From Odontesthes bonariensis (taxonomy: Eukaryota; Chordata; Actinopteri; Atheriniformes; Atherinopsidae): 64,000 nt of DNA. Under the pieces are notes generated by a model that was given only the letters and a program-made list of their open reading frames with translations, made no database searches and had not been told where the DNA came from. Below, piece by piece: positions 12,022 to 25,900 of the stretch (position 1 is the first letter of the stretch; each line of letters begins with the position of its first letter). The stretch spans positions 34,646,197-34,710,196 of the forward strand of contig NC_134509.1 of the NCBI RefSeq assembly GCF_027942865.1, written 5' to 3'. The translations under genes and the position numbers were made by a program.

Positions 12022-12105
12022 AGGTCACGTTTATTTATAGAGCACTTTTTAACAACCTAGGTTGACCAAAGTGCTTTACATAAAAAAACAAAGAACAACA
12101 ATCTA
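12022..12105 (-). repeat. LINE 3'-end fragment
   Basis: CACGTTTATTTATAGAGCAC followed by CAAAGTGCTTTACATAAA, the reverse complement of a frequent fish LINE 3' terminus. Confidence 0.55.
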
Positions 12106-12179
12106 ATCCAAAGATAAATTACATAAAGACTATTTTTGGCAAAAGATATATATACACACACAAAGACAACTTTCGTCTC

Positions 12180-12482
12180 ACCCAGGCCCCAAAGCCTGAG
12201 AGAAAAGGTGAGACGCAGGGTACACCTTGGACAGGTCGCCAGTCCATCACGAGACAAACGACCACACACACGCTCACACTCACTCCGAAGGACAATTTTA
12301 GAGACACCAATTAACCTAACATGCATGCTTTTGGATGGTGAGAGGAAGCCGGAGTACCCGGAGAGAACCCACGCATACACGGGGAGAACATGCACACTCC
12401 ACACAGAAAGGCCCCAGCCGAGAAGTGAACCTGGAACGCTGTGAGGCGACGGTGCTAACCACCACACCACCGTGCAGCCTTA
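12180..12482 (-). repeat. Teleost SINE-like repeat with tRNA-like head
   Basis: Reverse-oriented copy of the family 'gtggtgtggtggttagcacc gtcgcctcac'. Diagnostic stretches: CACCTTGGACAGGTCGCCAG, AACATGCATGCTTTTGGATG, ACATGCACACTCCACACAG, AAAGGCCCCAGCCGAGAAG and the head TGCTAACCACCACACCACCG. Related copies lie at 14977, 40354 and 47220. Confidence 0.8.
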
Positions 12483-14976
12483 TTTCAGATTATTTCCATT
12501 TTTTATGTTTTAGCCCATCAACTTCACTTTAGGAACTTTTTATTACTCACATTTTACATGACTCGTCTGCATTTTTGTTGGAGACCCATTGGGGAGTGTT
12601 TGATGTCATTTCTTATCAGTTTATGTGGACTAAAAAGTAATTTTCTTTCTAAAATCAGGAACAGTTCACTGTAGAAGCAGTCATCAATTAACTGGTTGTG
12701 ATAGTTACTCTGATTAGTTGTGGAGGAGCCTTCATACTGTTAGTGACAGAAAGCGGATACTTGATACGAACATTCTTATAAATTCTCCTCTCATGCCCCT
12801 GTGTTCATTTTGAGATTTATCCATTCATTTTCTTTTTGTCCTCTGTCCTCTTATCATACCCTTTTTCTCCAAGAAAGTTCCCAGATAGTGTATATTTTAA
12901 AGTTTAATAACTGATGAAGAGAAGCAGCCAGTGGGAGCAGCACGTCACATGCAAACCCCCACAGTGCAGCTAGAGGATGAAGAGAACTTCCTCCCCGAGT
13001 CAATTTCATATGTAAAACTAGCTGAAGTTACAGCACAACCATTGATTTTACTTTAGTTTGAGTTGATTTTGTTGTGTGCACATTATAAAATCAAGATTTT
13101 AGCGCTTAAATGTGGGATAGGGCTCAGTGACGGCAGGTTAACACACAACGGACCATGCTCCTCTAAAGATTTCAGATAGCAAAATCTATAAACAACAACA
13201 CCATTACTGTAACCTCGTTGTATATGTTAGAACACGAAGTGCAATAGAAGCGTTGCAGTGAAACACAAAACCAACAGGAAACACAATAACCTGCATCTAA
13301 TGTTTATTTCTTGGATTCAAATCCATTTCCAGGTTTTCACAGTGTCTGATTGTCCTTCAGCTTTACATTTTCAACATAATTCTGGCATAATGGCAAATTA
13401 TCAAAGCAAATAGTAAAACGACCCATCATAGCTGGACAACTCGCTGCTCCCTGCAGCATGGGTGATGGCACGATGAGATGTCCCCAGCTTCCTGCTGCTT
13501 CTTTATTTGAGATCACATATTATTTGTTATTAATTTGTGTGTGGCTGGGGAGGGTGTAAGATGACACTTTTCATATCCCAATCTGACCAAACCACCCGCT
13601 GTTTGTATCAGCACGCTCTTGCTTTTTGCACTTTATTCAAATCATTCTGGTGAATCCTCTCTCTCCACTTGGCTCTGAACAGCACATACAGATACAAACC
13701 GAGACTTTTTCCCCTCGTTCCTGCTTAGTCATTTACAGTTTGGCCTTGCAGAAAAAGTATCATAAAAGTAAAAGACAAAAGTATCATCATATAAATGTGT
13801 TGGTATAAAAGGATGACGTATCCTTCTGTACTTTTTTTTTTTGACTCTTTACAGCCTTACATTCAGTTTGTTGACATTAAACTTTAATTGTTGATGCTTG
13901 CATTACAAATGACTGGCACTGAAATCTTTGTATTGTGGTTCCCAGTTTGTTTTAATTATCCATTCAGGTTTCTTGTGGATTTGTAGGTTTGATGCACCAG
14001 ACAGCTTTGTGCAGCTAAACATAACCTGCATGCTGTTTGACTGACAAAGACTCTTATCCCCCGTTTGAAATATAACAAATGTAAATGATTAAGTGTTGAT
14101 GCCGTTTTAAACTTTTTTTTTTTTTTTTTTCGAGGTTCTGTGCAATTAAATATTGAATGTAATCTCTGTGATCTTGTGTAGATTACTGTTCAAACGGACT
14201 TACTGTTAACGTTGCACTTTGTATTGACAGCATGTGTGTTGGACAGCTGGGATTGCTGATTTTGCAGTACAAAGATCACAGGTCAGTGTGAGACAACCTC
14301 ACACACAAATATTACAGCAGAACACTGAAATAGTACAGTGGATTAAACAGTTTGCTTTTCCTGACCATCCATGTTGCTCTTAAATAAACAGTTAAAGTGG
14401 AAAAAATGTCTGAATTATTTTGTTTTTCCATTGTTAAAAAAGAAAAAAATACTGTTTCCATCTTCTTCATGTTCAGTATGGGGACAGCTTAGCTTAGCAC
14501 CAAGACAGGAGGCAGGAGAAAGATAAGAATCCATTTTCATTCAAGGGTTCTGTAACAACGATCAATTTCAACACAGCACATACTCGTATGTGATTAGAAA
14601 TGTAAATTTTCTCATATGACGCATATGCTGGTGTAGACTAATTTCTGCAGGGAATCTAAAGCAGTTTCTGGCTTTACGTGTTCATTTTTAAAAATCAGGA
14701 AATCAAAACAGGAATTCTTGTAACCTAAAGATGAATTCAAGTAATTATAGTAACAACAGTAACAAAAAAAAAAAAAAAAAACTTCCATATTATTTCAGAA
14801 CAAATGCTTTCCTGAACACAAACAGCACATCCTTTCAAGCAACTTTAATGTCAGCCTGTTCACTGAGCTGAGCTGAACCTGCATGTCCTGAGCTGGATTT
14901 GGTTAAAGCTTCAAAACAAAATCATGCACAACAATAACTGGGAACTTATTCACATAAATAAGATTAAACAAGGCTG
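12483..14976. other. Inter-gene stretch, probable gtpbp2 3' UTR/downstream
   Basis: AT-rich. I see homopolymer runs (T19 near 14111) and no gene. AATAAA at 14383-14388 is a candidate gtpbp2 polyadenylation signal. Confidence 0.4.
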
Positions 14977-15069
14977 CATGGTGGTGTGGTGATTAGCATT
15001 GTCGCCTCAGCGAAAGGGTTCCAGGTTCAACTCCCGGCTGGGGCCTTTCTGCGTGGGGTTTGCATGTTT
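14977..15069 (+). repeat. SINE-like repeat, head only
   Basis: GCATGGTGGTGTGGTGATTAGCA, GGTTCCAGGTTCAACTCCCG and GGGGCCTTTCTGCGTGGGG: the 5' head of the family at 12180-12482, in + orientation and broken off after TTTGCATG. Confidence 0.75.
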
Positions 15070-15713
15070 TAAATATGTATTTTAAACCAATTTCAACAAA
15101 ATATTATTCTTGCCGTCTGGTTGACTCACAGCACTGTGCTTGTAGACTTTAGAGGATTCTGAGGCTGAGCGACAGCAAGACATAATCATGAACAAAACTG
15201 CCAGCTGTTTGACATTTTGCTACATTTCCAAAATCTGCCAGTCTCAAGGATACGTTTGCTGAAAATAACTCGGTTGAGGAATTGCAGTGGCCAGTTAGTT
15301 CAGTTGTAAAAATTCCAGCCTGGGCGACATGTGCAGTATGCATCACCCCCAATAGTTCACGTCTTCATCAGTCAACTGTGACTTTACAAACTAAAAGGGA
15401 AAGTAAAAAAAAAAAATCTTAAGAAACCAAGGCATAATCCCATTTTTTTGTCAGTTTTTTAGCTCTGCAGAATGGCTTTGTTGGAGAAAATTTAAGTAGA
15501 AATCATCAGTACAACTGATACTGTACAGTGTGGCAAACTGATTTTTTTTCATTTAACAAAGGAAACAGGTAAAGTCCTATTTTTTCTGTCTTGCTGTTTC
15601 TCCTGCTGTTCTCGTGTGATACATTCTTTGTGCTGAGGTTGAATATTCAATAGATTTCCAGTGGCAGTTCAGAAAACAGTTTCCTCCTCATCAGCAGTCT
15701 CACACTCTGAGGG

Positions 15714-15719
15714 TTTATT
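15714..15719 (-). terminator. tp53bp2: Candidate tp53bp2 polyadenylation signal
   Basis: Reverse-strand AATAAA, 63 bases after the tp53bp2 stop codon. It is the nearest canonical hexamer; longer 3' UTRs are possible. Confidence 0.35.
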
Positions 15720-15781
15720 CTGCTGCTGCTCCTCCTTTCCAGAAAACATTTTGGCCCTTTGAAGGAGACATCATAGGCCAG

Positions 15782-16944
15782 TTAAGCCAGGCTCCTCTGC
15801 CGCAGCTTGATCCTCAGATACAGCTGGAAGAAAAAGGGAAAAAGTTTCTCATTAACACATTAAGATAAATGTCTTGCATAAGACTGCTGTGTGACAGAAT
15901 TTTCAGAGCTGCTTTTTATACTTCATGAAAACAAATGTTGTTTGGAGACAACTGGACAAAGCTACACTGCCAATGCTTCATTCAACAGTTAAACAGTTTC
16001 AGACTAAAATCTTTTTAAAAAGGTGGTCAATTTAGACATGCCTTCAGAAACTCGTGTGAATGAGTGGCACTGCACAAGAACCAGAGACCGCCAAGGAAAC
16101 CCAGAGAACTTTATCTTTCAACATGTGCCCCAAAAAGTTGGGCAGCTGTGTACAATATGAATACAAACAGCGTGCAATTATCTGCCAATCAATTAAAGCT
16201 TGTGGTTACTCCTAAGATAACAAATCTGAAACTGAAAAAGCTTTTCTTTTTAATATACTTGGCATTTATAGAATGAAAAATGTCACAAAATAATCCCTTA
16301 ACCGTTAAGCAATATTTGGAAAACATCTTACTTTCCAACCACAGCACGTGTTGTAATGGTAAGTAGACATGAAAGTGTATGTTAAAAATAGCCCCAGCAT
16401 TATTTTCAGTTATTTGTAAATCATGCATCGCATTTGCTGCAATATGGCTTGTATGCATGTGAAATTAAACTACTAGTTTGTTTTTTTAAGATCGGGAAGC
16501 CTGCTGGTGTAGAAACTATTGGCATGACTACATATTGAAAAAATTGCTACTCATTTGATAAAAATGTTTCTGCCTCAATATTTTGGAATTTTCTAATGCT
16601 TCTCGTGTTTTAAGGCTTCAATCCAGAAAGTCCTTAGGAATTTGAATATTGAAAACCAATACCTCAGTAATGAGCATTTTCAGTTTACAGTGTTTCTTTG
16701 AGATCTAACAGCTACTGGAAGGAAACTTGACTTGGTCAGCTCACCCCCAGCAGGTTGCGGGGGATGTATCCTTCATTATCGCCACATCGCGCCCACCACC
16801 ATTCCGTCTCGACCTCATCCTGCCTTCTCAGCACAGTCATGCAATCACCCTCACTGAAGCCAAGCTCATCATCATTCTGAGGTTTGTAGTCCCACAGTGC
16901 ATAAACCACACCGCGGTTCATCACACCCATCTTCTCCTGAACAC
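15782..16944 (-). other. tp53bp2: tp53bp2 SH3 domain exons and C-terminus
   Basis: Exon 17 (16944-16745) encodes the SH3 core: [16 protein letters not shown], the RT loop; [27 protein letters not shown]. Exon 18 is tiny (13 codons plus TAA) and reads [13 protein letters not shown], where the family has proline at positions 3 and 7. In ASPP2 the ankyrin-SH3 module contacts the p53 core domain (known of the family). Confidence 0.93.
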
Positions 16945-19900
16945 CTATGGTGACACAAAGAGAGGCAAAAAAAAAAATAATAATAATTAAACCAGCTTGT
17001 GAAAATCAAAAAGTCAGAGTCCAACTTTAAATGTCGATATTTTTGATGCATGTAAGAAAAAAATCCTGGTTGAATAGCATCAGTTCCTAATAAATCCTTG
17101 AATCTGATCTATGACTCCTGGTAGGTGAGGAAAAAAATATGTGACGAAAATGAGCATCCTCGTCTTTAATTCGATTAGAATTAGCTGAATGAATTGGCAT
17201 TAAACCTGCCTCACAAATATTTCCTTTGACTTCTTGAATATACCATTTTGTTGAAGAGCCAAGCAATCACTCTTGAGGGCTCAACGGGGAAATCAGGCGA
17301 ATGAGGGGAACCTCCAGAGCTTCGAGCTGGCCAAGCTAGCTAAGCCAGCTCTCAGTCAAACAAGAGGCTCACAGCTGTAAGGTCCCCATGGCTCCAGAGA
17401 TCAAGAATCAATTCTCTGGAGCTAGCGCAGCTAGATTCTGAGTTCCCAGCTAGCTTTCTACCATGCAAATCCAGATCTAAGGAGCTACAGAAGCCCAAAT
17501 GGCCAGCTTACGTCTACCAAGCACTAAGCCAAAAACTCCCAAGCTAGTTGGCAGTGGAGATCTAGATCTGCTTGTTGCCTAATGTACTGAACATTGTTTT
17601 CTGTACACTCTCCATTGGTGCCTCACAAACTGCCCCTCCAAATGTTCTGGAGTTTTGCTGTCACTTGGGGCCAGTCAAGTGAGTTGTGAGCTGTTGTTGG
17701 CTGTGTTAGCATTGTTGTTGTTGTTCCTTTAGCTTTAATTCAAAGTGGACAAAGATCTACTTTGTGACTGAGTAAAACTCCGTGTTAAATGATGAAGTTT
17801 GTTCAATTCATCTGTGGTCATTTTCTACCACTGTGCTTCTTTGCTTAGGTTTTTAGCATTTTATCCTCTTAGTTGTGAGTTTTTGTCAGGGCCTCCTGGA
17901 TCTAGCTGTCACAATCATGCTTTGTTACAGCACTAGTCTTAACAAAAGCTGACTCAAACTAACTTTCAACCAATAAGGTTTCATCACAGGAGCCTGCGCG
18001 TTGTTAACTTTTTAAAGGCCTGCATGTCCATCTGCGTTAAAAAGGAAATGGATACCTCTGTGACGGTATAAAATGACCAGCAATTGGCCAGCAAGCAGTG
18101 CCCTTCTAATGTTGTTTAAAGCCATAGAAAGTGATGAACACAATACCATTCTGATACTTGGCATGCAGAGATGTGGGCGGGACCAATTAGCATATTAATA
18201 GATTTCAAATTTTTTTTTTGGGGGGGGGGGCAGTTATGAGTTTTCATAACTGCCAGAGCGGGACTCATTGAAAGCATTGAAAGCTTCCTAAAATATCCAC
18301 TGGGAATCAAAGCGCGGGAAAACCGCTCAAATCCTCTTATTGACTTCTCAACTTCTGAAAAAATTGGAGTTATGTAGTGATTTTCCTTGAAATTACTTTT
18401 TTTGAAATTCCTAAAACTGCTTGAACTCGTGTGTCCACCCACGAATCTCTCTCGGTGACATAAAGTCCATGAAAGGTTATGAGAAATTCCTTTAAAGCAT
18501 GAAGTCCCTAAAAACCATCAAATTTTTCATAAAGCACAGAATGTAAGTAAAGGGCCATGTAGGCAATTACAGGTTAAACCTATTTTCTATCTCTTCTAAT
18601 CTTCTAATCAACAAACTTATCTCATGAGCTGACAAAGAAAATTGTCCTGTGCTAGGAACTGCTATGGGATTCTCAAGAGTTGTTTTTGAAAAAATAAATA
18701 AACAAATAAATGTTGCGCAAACTATTCAAAATGATGAACAACACTACACATCCTCTGCACAATTTACCTATAAATCAACAGCGTCTCAGTCTGAGGCTTC
18801 TTCAGCTATGCTGCATTAAGGACCATCCTCTGAATTCGGTTTTCACTCATAATGTTACATATCATGTATATCCGTAATGCAAAGCATTATGATTTAGGTC
18901 TCACCGTAGAGGAATTGGGAGCACTGGGCATAGCCATCCTCCATCTCTTCACACTTGTCAGCAGCTGTCTGCATGTCACTATATGTAGTGGCGAAAACAG
19001 CTGCCCCCGACTCCACCAGGAACTTACAGACCTGAACGTTGTTGCAGGAAGCAGCACAGTGAAGGGGGGTCCTGGAAATGGACATAGGTCATTTTACACA
19101 TGGACATGATGGCAGATGTTAACTGCAGGTGATTGTTAATGGCCTGGACTGCTCTGGTTCAGACTCACCAGCCGTCGCTGTCGGCAGCATTAACATTGAC
19201 GCCAAACTGAACCAAAAACTTTACAATCTCAGTGTGGCCAGCACAGACAGCATTGTGCAGTGCCGTGATGCCCTCATCATTTGGCATACTGGGGTCCTCC
19301 ACCTGCATGACATACATGGGATTTGTCACAACTACTGTATCCATCTGAAACCAAGAATTTGACACTGATATACCTTTTATGATGGAAAATTTCAGGCTCA
19401 AATGTTCTGATGTTATGTAAATATCAGTTACAACTTTCCAACAAAAAGATTCAACATCCACAAAAAATAAATACAACCTTTGACATTTTACAGACATAAC
19501 AAGTTCTTCACAGTTTCTGTGTTAATAAAAATGTTAGTAGATTTACAAGTGTCTCTAAAGCCGTGTTTCCACAATGCAGTCCGGATCAGAACGGTTCGCT
19601 TATTTCAGTGTTTCCACTACCGCGAAAGCGTACCGGTCCCATGGAACCCGTTACCATTTTTGTAAACCTTCTGCTTGGGGTACCGAGCACACAGGACCGG
19701 TTCCAGGCTCTGCTCTCCGTTGTTGGTGAGGAGGCTGTGCAGCGGGAGCTCGATGGCTCTGTGCGAAACGAAAAAGTCTTCCAGCTGATTGCCGCAAAAA
19801 TGGCAGAGAGTGGTTTCAACCGGACCGCGAGACGGTGTGGCATTAAGCTGAAGAAGCTTGGAGGTGGTTCCAAATTATGGATGTTATTTGTTATTTACGC

Positions 19901-22900
19901 TTCGGCACGCACTCCGCCCACCCCTGAGGGTCCCTTTGTACAGTGGGAACGCAAGCTGACCCCAAAGCGATCCGACCCGACCCGTACCGATACAAAGTGA
20001 CCTGAACCGTACTGACAGTGGAAGCGAGGCTTATGCCTGGTGGGTCTACAGAGTAGGACCAGACAGCAGTGAGACTCACGTCATAGATGACTCTCTGGAC
20101 GAGGTCGTACTCGCCCTCCAGGGACGAATCCAGCAGAAGGGCCAGAGGGTTGAACTTCACCCGCATACCGTGGTCAGTCCGCTCTAAGCCTGCTTTATGG
20201 AGGATCGACTTCTTTCCCTAAGACATGGAGCCGAGAAACAGCAATTTAAAAAAGCAAATTCTTTTTGATTGTTGTAATTTAGATGAACTGAAAAGTTAGG
20301 TACAAATCAAAATCTACACACAGGCAGCACTGTGACCTGTCCCGTGATCTCCGGCGGCCGCAGGTTGAGGCTTTCATCCCCCTGCTCCACCTCCCTACAG
20401 CTGGGATACGGTGGGGGCGGGTATGGAGGGAACTCCTCTGGGAACTGGTCCTGGTGAGTTAAGATAGATGAACATTTCTCCTCCTCTTCCTTGCCCTCCT
20501 GTGGGGGGGGTAAGGAACAGCAGCTGCTGGTATCAGAGATGGGTGAGCGTGGGGGCAGTGGGGGTGGAGTCACGCTGCCCTCTGGGCTTTCAGCTCGCTG
20601 TTGATTGAAGTCAGTTACACTGTTGTCCTCAGTCCTGGAAGTTGCATCTTCACTGACATTCCTATCATCAGCAACTGTGAGCTGAATGTATGTCCCTGCT
20701 GGACTAACTGTCTCCATGGGGATTGTTTCCATGGCAGCCAGAGTGGTCTTTTGGTAGAGGAGCTTCTGGATGTTGGGTCCAGCTGGGCCTTCAGGCTCTG
20801 TGATAGAGCTGCGTTTCTTCAGGGGCCGGGGAGCGTGATGCAGGCGGCGGCGGAGAGCTTCCAGGTCAACATCGCTGGGGTTCCTGTGAGGGTTGAACAG
20901 GAAGGGGAGGAGCTTGGTGGGGCTTAGTGGTCGAGGGGTTAGACGTTCTGTTGTGTCTCCTCCAAGTCCATCGCCTGTACTTGGGAAGTTGTTGTCACCT
21001 TCGCTCCCATCAGAGCCACAAAATCCAGAGTTCAAGACAATGTTGTCTGAGCCAACCGACTGCTGCCCCCCACTGGCTTGGAGGACCGGTTTTCCATACA
21101 CTGTGGAGGTAGAGAAAGTGAGTAGTGACACCGGGAGGAGTTTCGGAAAAAAGGTCAAGTTTACTGTAGCAACAATAACCCTCAAGTCAGCTTATAATCT
21201 GTTCAATGTAAGACATCCTTTGATCTTAGACATTCAACAAACAAAACGGAACCTCCCTGCTGGACATAATGTGACACGCGTGGCCATAATCATAATATTA
21301 TTAATAACCAGGTGCCCCAGTTTCTTCCCACAGTCGAATAACATGCATGTTAGTTGTATTTGTGATTCTAACTTAGACACAGGCATGAGCGTTCATGACT
21401 GTCTCTTTTTGCTACAGAACGGGGGGCCCATACAGAGAATGTTGTGGCCATTTATGTTTGTAAATCATAAGTTCTATCAATTTAGTTTTCTTTGGGCAGG
21501 TAGAATATACTTTAGTTAGTTTGGAATCATAATCTGTAATTCATTTTTATATTTGAAATTGTTTAGATTATTTTGGTAACTTTTAAACCCACCCATTAAT
21601 TAGAGAGATTAAAGGGGAATTCCGGGGCATTTGAAGCGCAATCCCATTGCTAGAGGTTGTCAACAATACATACAATACAACAATACATGCCCAGTAATAT
21701 TGTTGTAATGTTTTAAATACTTGAACGCAGTTTTTCTAGAGAAGATAATTGCTTTGTATATGGGAGTATCGTCCATTGACTCTTTTCGGCTTTCACATGT
21801 GCGCGCATACCGACCACCGGTGAGTTACATGCTGTTTATAAAGTTGTTTTGTAACGTCCCCATGCCAGTAATGTGAGAACCATGCATATGGTTTTGATGG
21901 TAAGGCTTGTGACTTTATTGTCGGATGGTTTATAAAGTGGTGTGATGTTTCTGCAGTGTGCAAGTTGTTGTTTTACGTGGAAGGTTTATTATTTGCCCCT
22001 TGGCCACCACGTATTTGGCTAGCATGACAGGCTGCGCAAACAGCGCAATCTCCGCACAGGGAGCGCCGATTTGCACCAGTCTGTGTCCTACTGTCAGTAT
22101 TTGACAACCTCTAGCAATGGGATTGCGCTTCAAATGCCCCAGAGTTCCCCTTTAAGAACACACCAGGGGCGTGTTGGAAGAGCTTTTTGATTGTCAAATG
22201 TCCGGTGTGAAGATGGGAGGTTTTGGTAAAATGATTTTTTTGAGCCTGTAAAATCAGATTAAGTTAACTTTCGTTTTTCATCTAAGTTGTAAGAGATTTT
22301 TAGTTATTGTTTTGCTCATATTTTTTGTTGGAAATATACTACATATATTTTTTTAAACAATCAAGTCAGAAGTGCGTGCAAGAATCAAACCACCTGTTGC
22401 CACCCACGGCCTTTCTTAGAAAATATAGTTTGGAAATTTAAAAGGACGCAACAGAAAATATTATCTCATCTTCTCAGCTGTGACTAGCCCCAGCACCCCC
22501 ACTACCCTGAAAAATATAAAGTAGCTACATGAAATGGATGGATAGGATTTTTGCCATTTTGTCAAAAAGTTTTGTGTTTATGTAATGAGCACGAACATTA
22601 TGAGTCTTTTGGACTATACTTTTATACTTTTTTTTTTTTTTTAAAACAGTAAAAGTAGCTGCATCTGAATCAGAGCATCACCTCGGGTCTGGCTGCGCGG
22701 CAGTGTGCCCTGGCCACCCAGTTGGTAGCCCTTTCCAGGTGTAGCCCGCTGTGTGTACATGGAGTAGATTGATGAAGCCGCTAAAGTTTGAGGCTTCTGC
22801 AGCACAGGAGGAGGAGCGTCTGAGAGGTCAGGGGTATAGGGTCGCACAGCAGCAGCTGGAGGACTCTCCTGTTTGTTGGGCAGAGGGAGGGTATTGCTGT

Positions 22901-25900
22901 GGCTGGAGAGAAGTCCTGGAGGCCGGAGGTGACCCCCAATTGCCTTGACCTTACCAGGGAAGGTCCCAGTGCTGTAGAGGGGCTTAGAGAAGGTTGGTGG
23001 GCCAGATGAGGTGAACGGTTTAGTCTTGCTGGGAAGTGGAGGAGGTACTGACATCTTGGACAGACCTTTTCCTGAGGCCTGAATGTGAAACAAAGAACAT
23101 ACATGACAACACAAAGGATTAACGTAAACATTATGTCAATCAAATGTGGAATGATGCACTGAAATACAAAATATCTTGTAGTAAAACTGGATGTATTTTT
23201 CCAGATCCCTTGTATCCATCCACTTAATTATCCATCCTTGATATCCATCCCCAAGATGAATTGTTATTGTTAATACCCGCTGTCATACAGAGATGCTGAT
23301 CAGATTTCAGAACTATCTCTATGTTCATTCTTTTTCACCATCCAGAAGATTAATGAGCATGAGGTGAAAGTCAGCTGATACCTGATTATTCCTTAGTGGG
23401 TTCCCAGTGGTGTGACTGGACCGTGAGGGGACAGGGGGTGGGACATCAGACTCAGAGAGGCCCTTGTGGTCTTGGACTGTCTCACCACCTACAAAGAAAA
23501 GTGATATTCACCAACGTGTTCTGGGAGCTTTCTTAAACTCAACCTGTCCTTCTTCCAGACAGAAAATAGCTTCACTGCATCCCTTCAGGTCTTCCTTATC
23601 TTCTGTTTTATCAAATTAAATACACATGAGAATAGGGCTATCTATGAAAGCAGACCACCCTCAAATTGGTACTGTCACTGTCTGAAATTATGGTGCCACT
23701 ATGTAACAATGTAGACTAAGAATTTAGCTATCAGAAAAGGACAAAAAAAAAACCATTAAATGCAAAGAAAAGGCGTAGCTTCTCATCAAAGACTGAAACG
23801 TGGTGGAGTCTTCCCTTAGCAAAATGACACCAACTGACCTGAGTCGCGGCAGCTAAGGCTGAACATCCGAGGGAGAGTGGAGGCGTGCCCGTTACCTCCC
23901 CTGGACTCAGAATACGAGTTGCTCCAGTCAGAGATTTTGTTCATTTTTGAGGTGCTCAAACCTGTTAAAAGCAGAGAAACTCATATATAATTCATTGTGG
24001 GTACTAGTTCTGATGTGACTGATACATGGCCAAACAATGCCTCAGGATGTTTGGACCGAGTCAAAGATGTGTAGGTTGCGGTTAAATAACTAACTTCTTA
24101 TAGAAAAATGTCCTTTTCTCCCTATCCTATCTGAAAAATGTACCAAAAAGTTACATACTTGAGGCAGGTTTGGGTGGTCTGGGTGGTGGCTTCAGGGATG
24201 AGTCAGGCATGGGCAAGGTGGCAGTGCCGTCTGGGTATGCCGGCTTCACCAGCATCTCTTGGCGGGCTGGCACCGGAGGCCCCTGGGAGCATGGAGTAGA
24301 AGATGACAGGATGTATGGCCCCACTGCTGCCACTTTGGAGCTAACACTATGCTGAAAGGCCACGCCATCTGAAGCCACCTATACAGAAAGGAAGCAAATA
24401 ATTGCTACAGGTGGAAACTTGTTTTTGTCAGATTCCTTAAGAGAAAAAAGGTGATGGAGATGAGCTATTGTGTTCGTATCAAAGAATGTTGAAAAAGTTT
24501 TTGTGCCTAATTGTATTTTGGTTAAGTAAACTCACTGGCAGATTCTCCTTCTGCTGCAGGGCAGCCTTCTTTTTCCAGAGCCGCTGTCGGAGCTCAGCCA
24601 GCCGCCGGTCCATTGCAGCCACCTCTTGGTTCCTCTTGTTTAGGTTATCTCTATGCTGCTGTAGCCTGACACTTTGATCCTGGTTCAGCTTGTTCCTCAA
24701 CTGAGAAGGAGTAGGGTGCCAGGTTAGGGATAGAAATTAAAATAGGATTTCTGCAGGGGTTCACTAAGTCAAATCCAATTTCATTTATGGAATTTCACAG
24801 CAGTTGGCAGCGCTGACAGCGTTTGGAAGGGCCATTTCTACCCCCCCCCCCCCTTCGTTATTTGACCTTTGACCTGTAATTTCATCAGTTTCCAATAAGT
24901 CTGAGCTCTAACATAATCTCTGTGAAAAACAAATAGAACTGTTACTGCATGAACACTGGCTGCATCACACGTACTCGTCATATATAAAGCCTAAAAACCA
25001 AAGCTTTGAAAAAAAATAACAACCTATGCATCATTTTTCTCATGCATCTGAGATCTCACCTGCAGTTCTCTGTAGAGGCGCTCCAGCTCAGCTGTGGATG
25101 ACATGTCGTGGTGGAGAGGAAAAGGAGGTTCTAGTTTATTGCTCCTCAGTGCCTCCAGCTGGTCACCCAGCTCCTCCACTCTGGCTGCAGCCACCAGCAG
25201 CTCCCTCTGCTTCTGGTGGAACAGGCTGGTCATCTGCTCGATCTCCTCCACTGACACAGATGAACGCAGGCAAACAGTCATTTCAGTCAAAAGTGAGTAT
25301 GACATCAGGGGACAGAATTAATCATTATTTTGAGAAAGGTGTTTTTTTTGTTTTCCCAACTTTTTATAACCGTTTCACAAAAATTCAAAAGCAACAATGC
25401 GTTCATCTGCATTTGGTGATGAAATATAAGAAAACTGGGCAAAAGGAAACTGAAGCTGCATATAAAGCACCCTGACTTTTGGCTTAAATGCATTATGAAA
25501 GCATGAAAGGCACAGTTACATCTGAAAAGGCCAGTGACTGAATGCAAATCCTGTCATTTTCTTTATGGTGACTCTGACATACGGTCAGATCTATCTGATC
25601 TGCTTGGTGCTGTCTGATGGAGAGTTTTCATTAATTCCACTTCATATTCCAGGACATCATCTGCTCTGTCAACACATATGGCTCTGAGAGGATTACCGTT
25701 GAAGCTGTACACTTAATACATCTTGCTGTTGCTGATAGTGATTTTGCATTTTGATTACAAACTGCATGTGATACAGTAACTTTCAACTGGGAACCTCATT
25801 ACCCAAACCCAGACTTTTGTAGCCTAATGGGAGCCAATCTCATTTTTAGAAAATAAAAGTTATTTTTATAAAATACAAAACAGTTGTCCTACTCTTGATG

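Noticed and set aside
16727..16990. Plus-strand 87-codon frame at the SH3 exon
   Set aside because: Antisense of tp53bp2 exon 17.
20307..20340. Donor GTCACAG after GQ as the end of tp53bp2 exon 13
   Set aside because: It would also be in frame, but the donor GTGTGT 18 bases later is stronger and restores the residues VTVLP before GKKS as in mammals.
20601..21519. Plus-strand 108- and 208-codon frames over the proline-rich exon
   Set aside because: They are antisense shadows of tp53bp2 exon 13.
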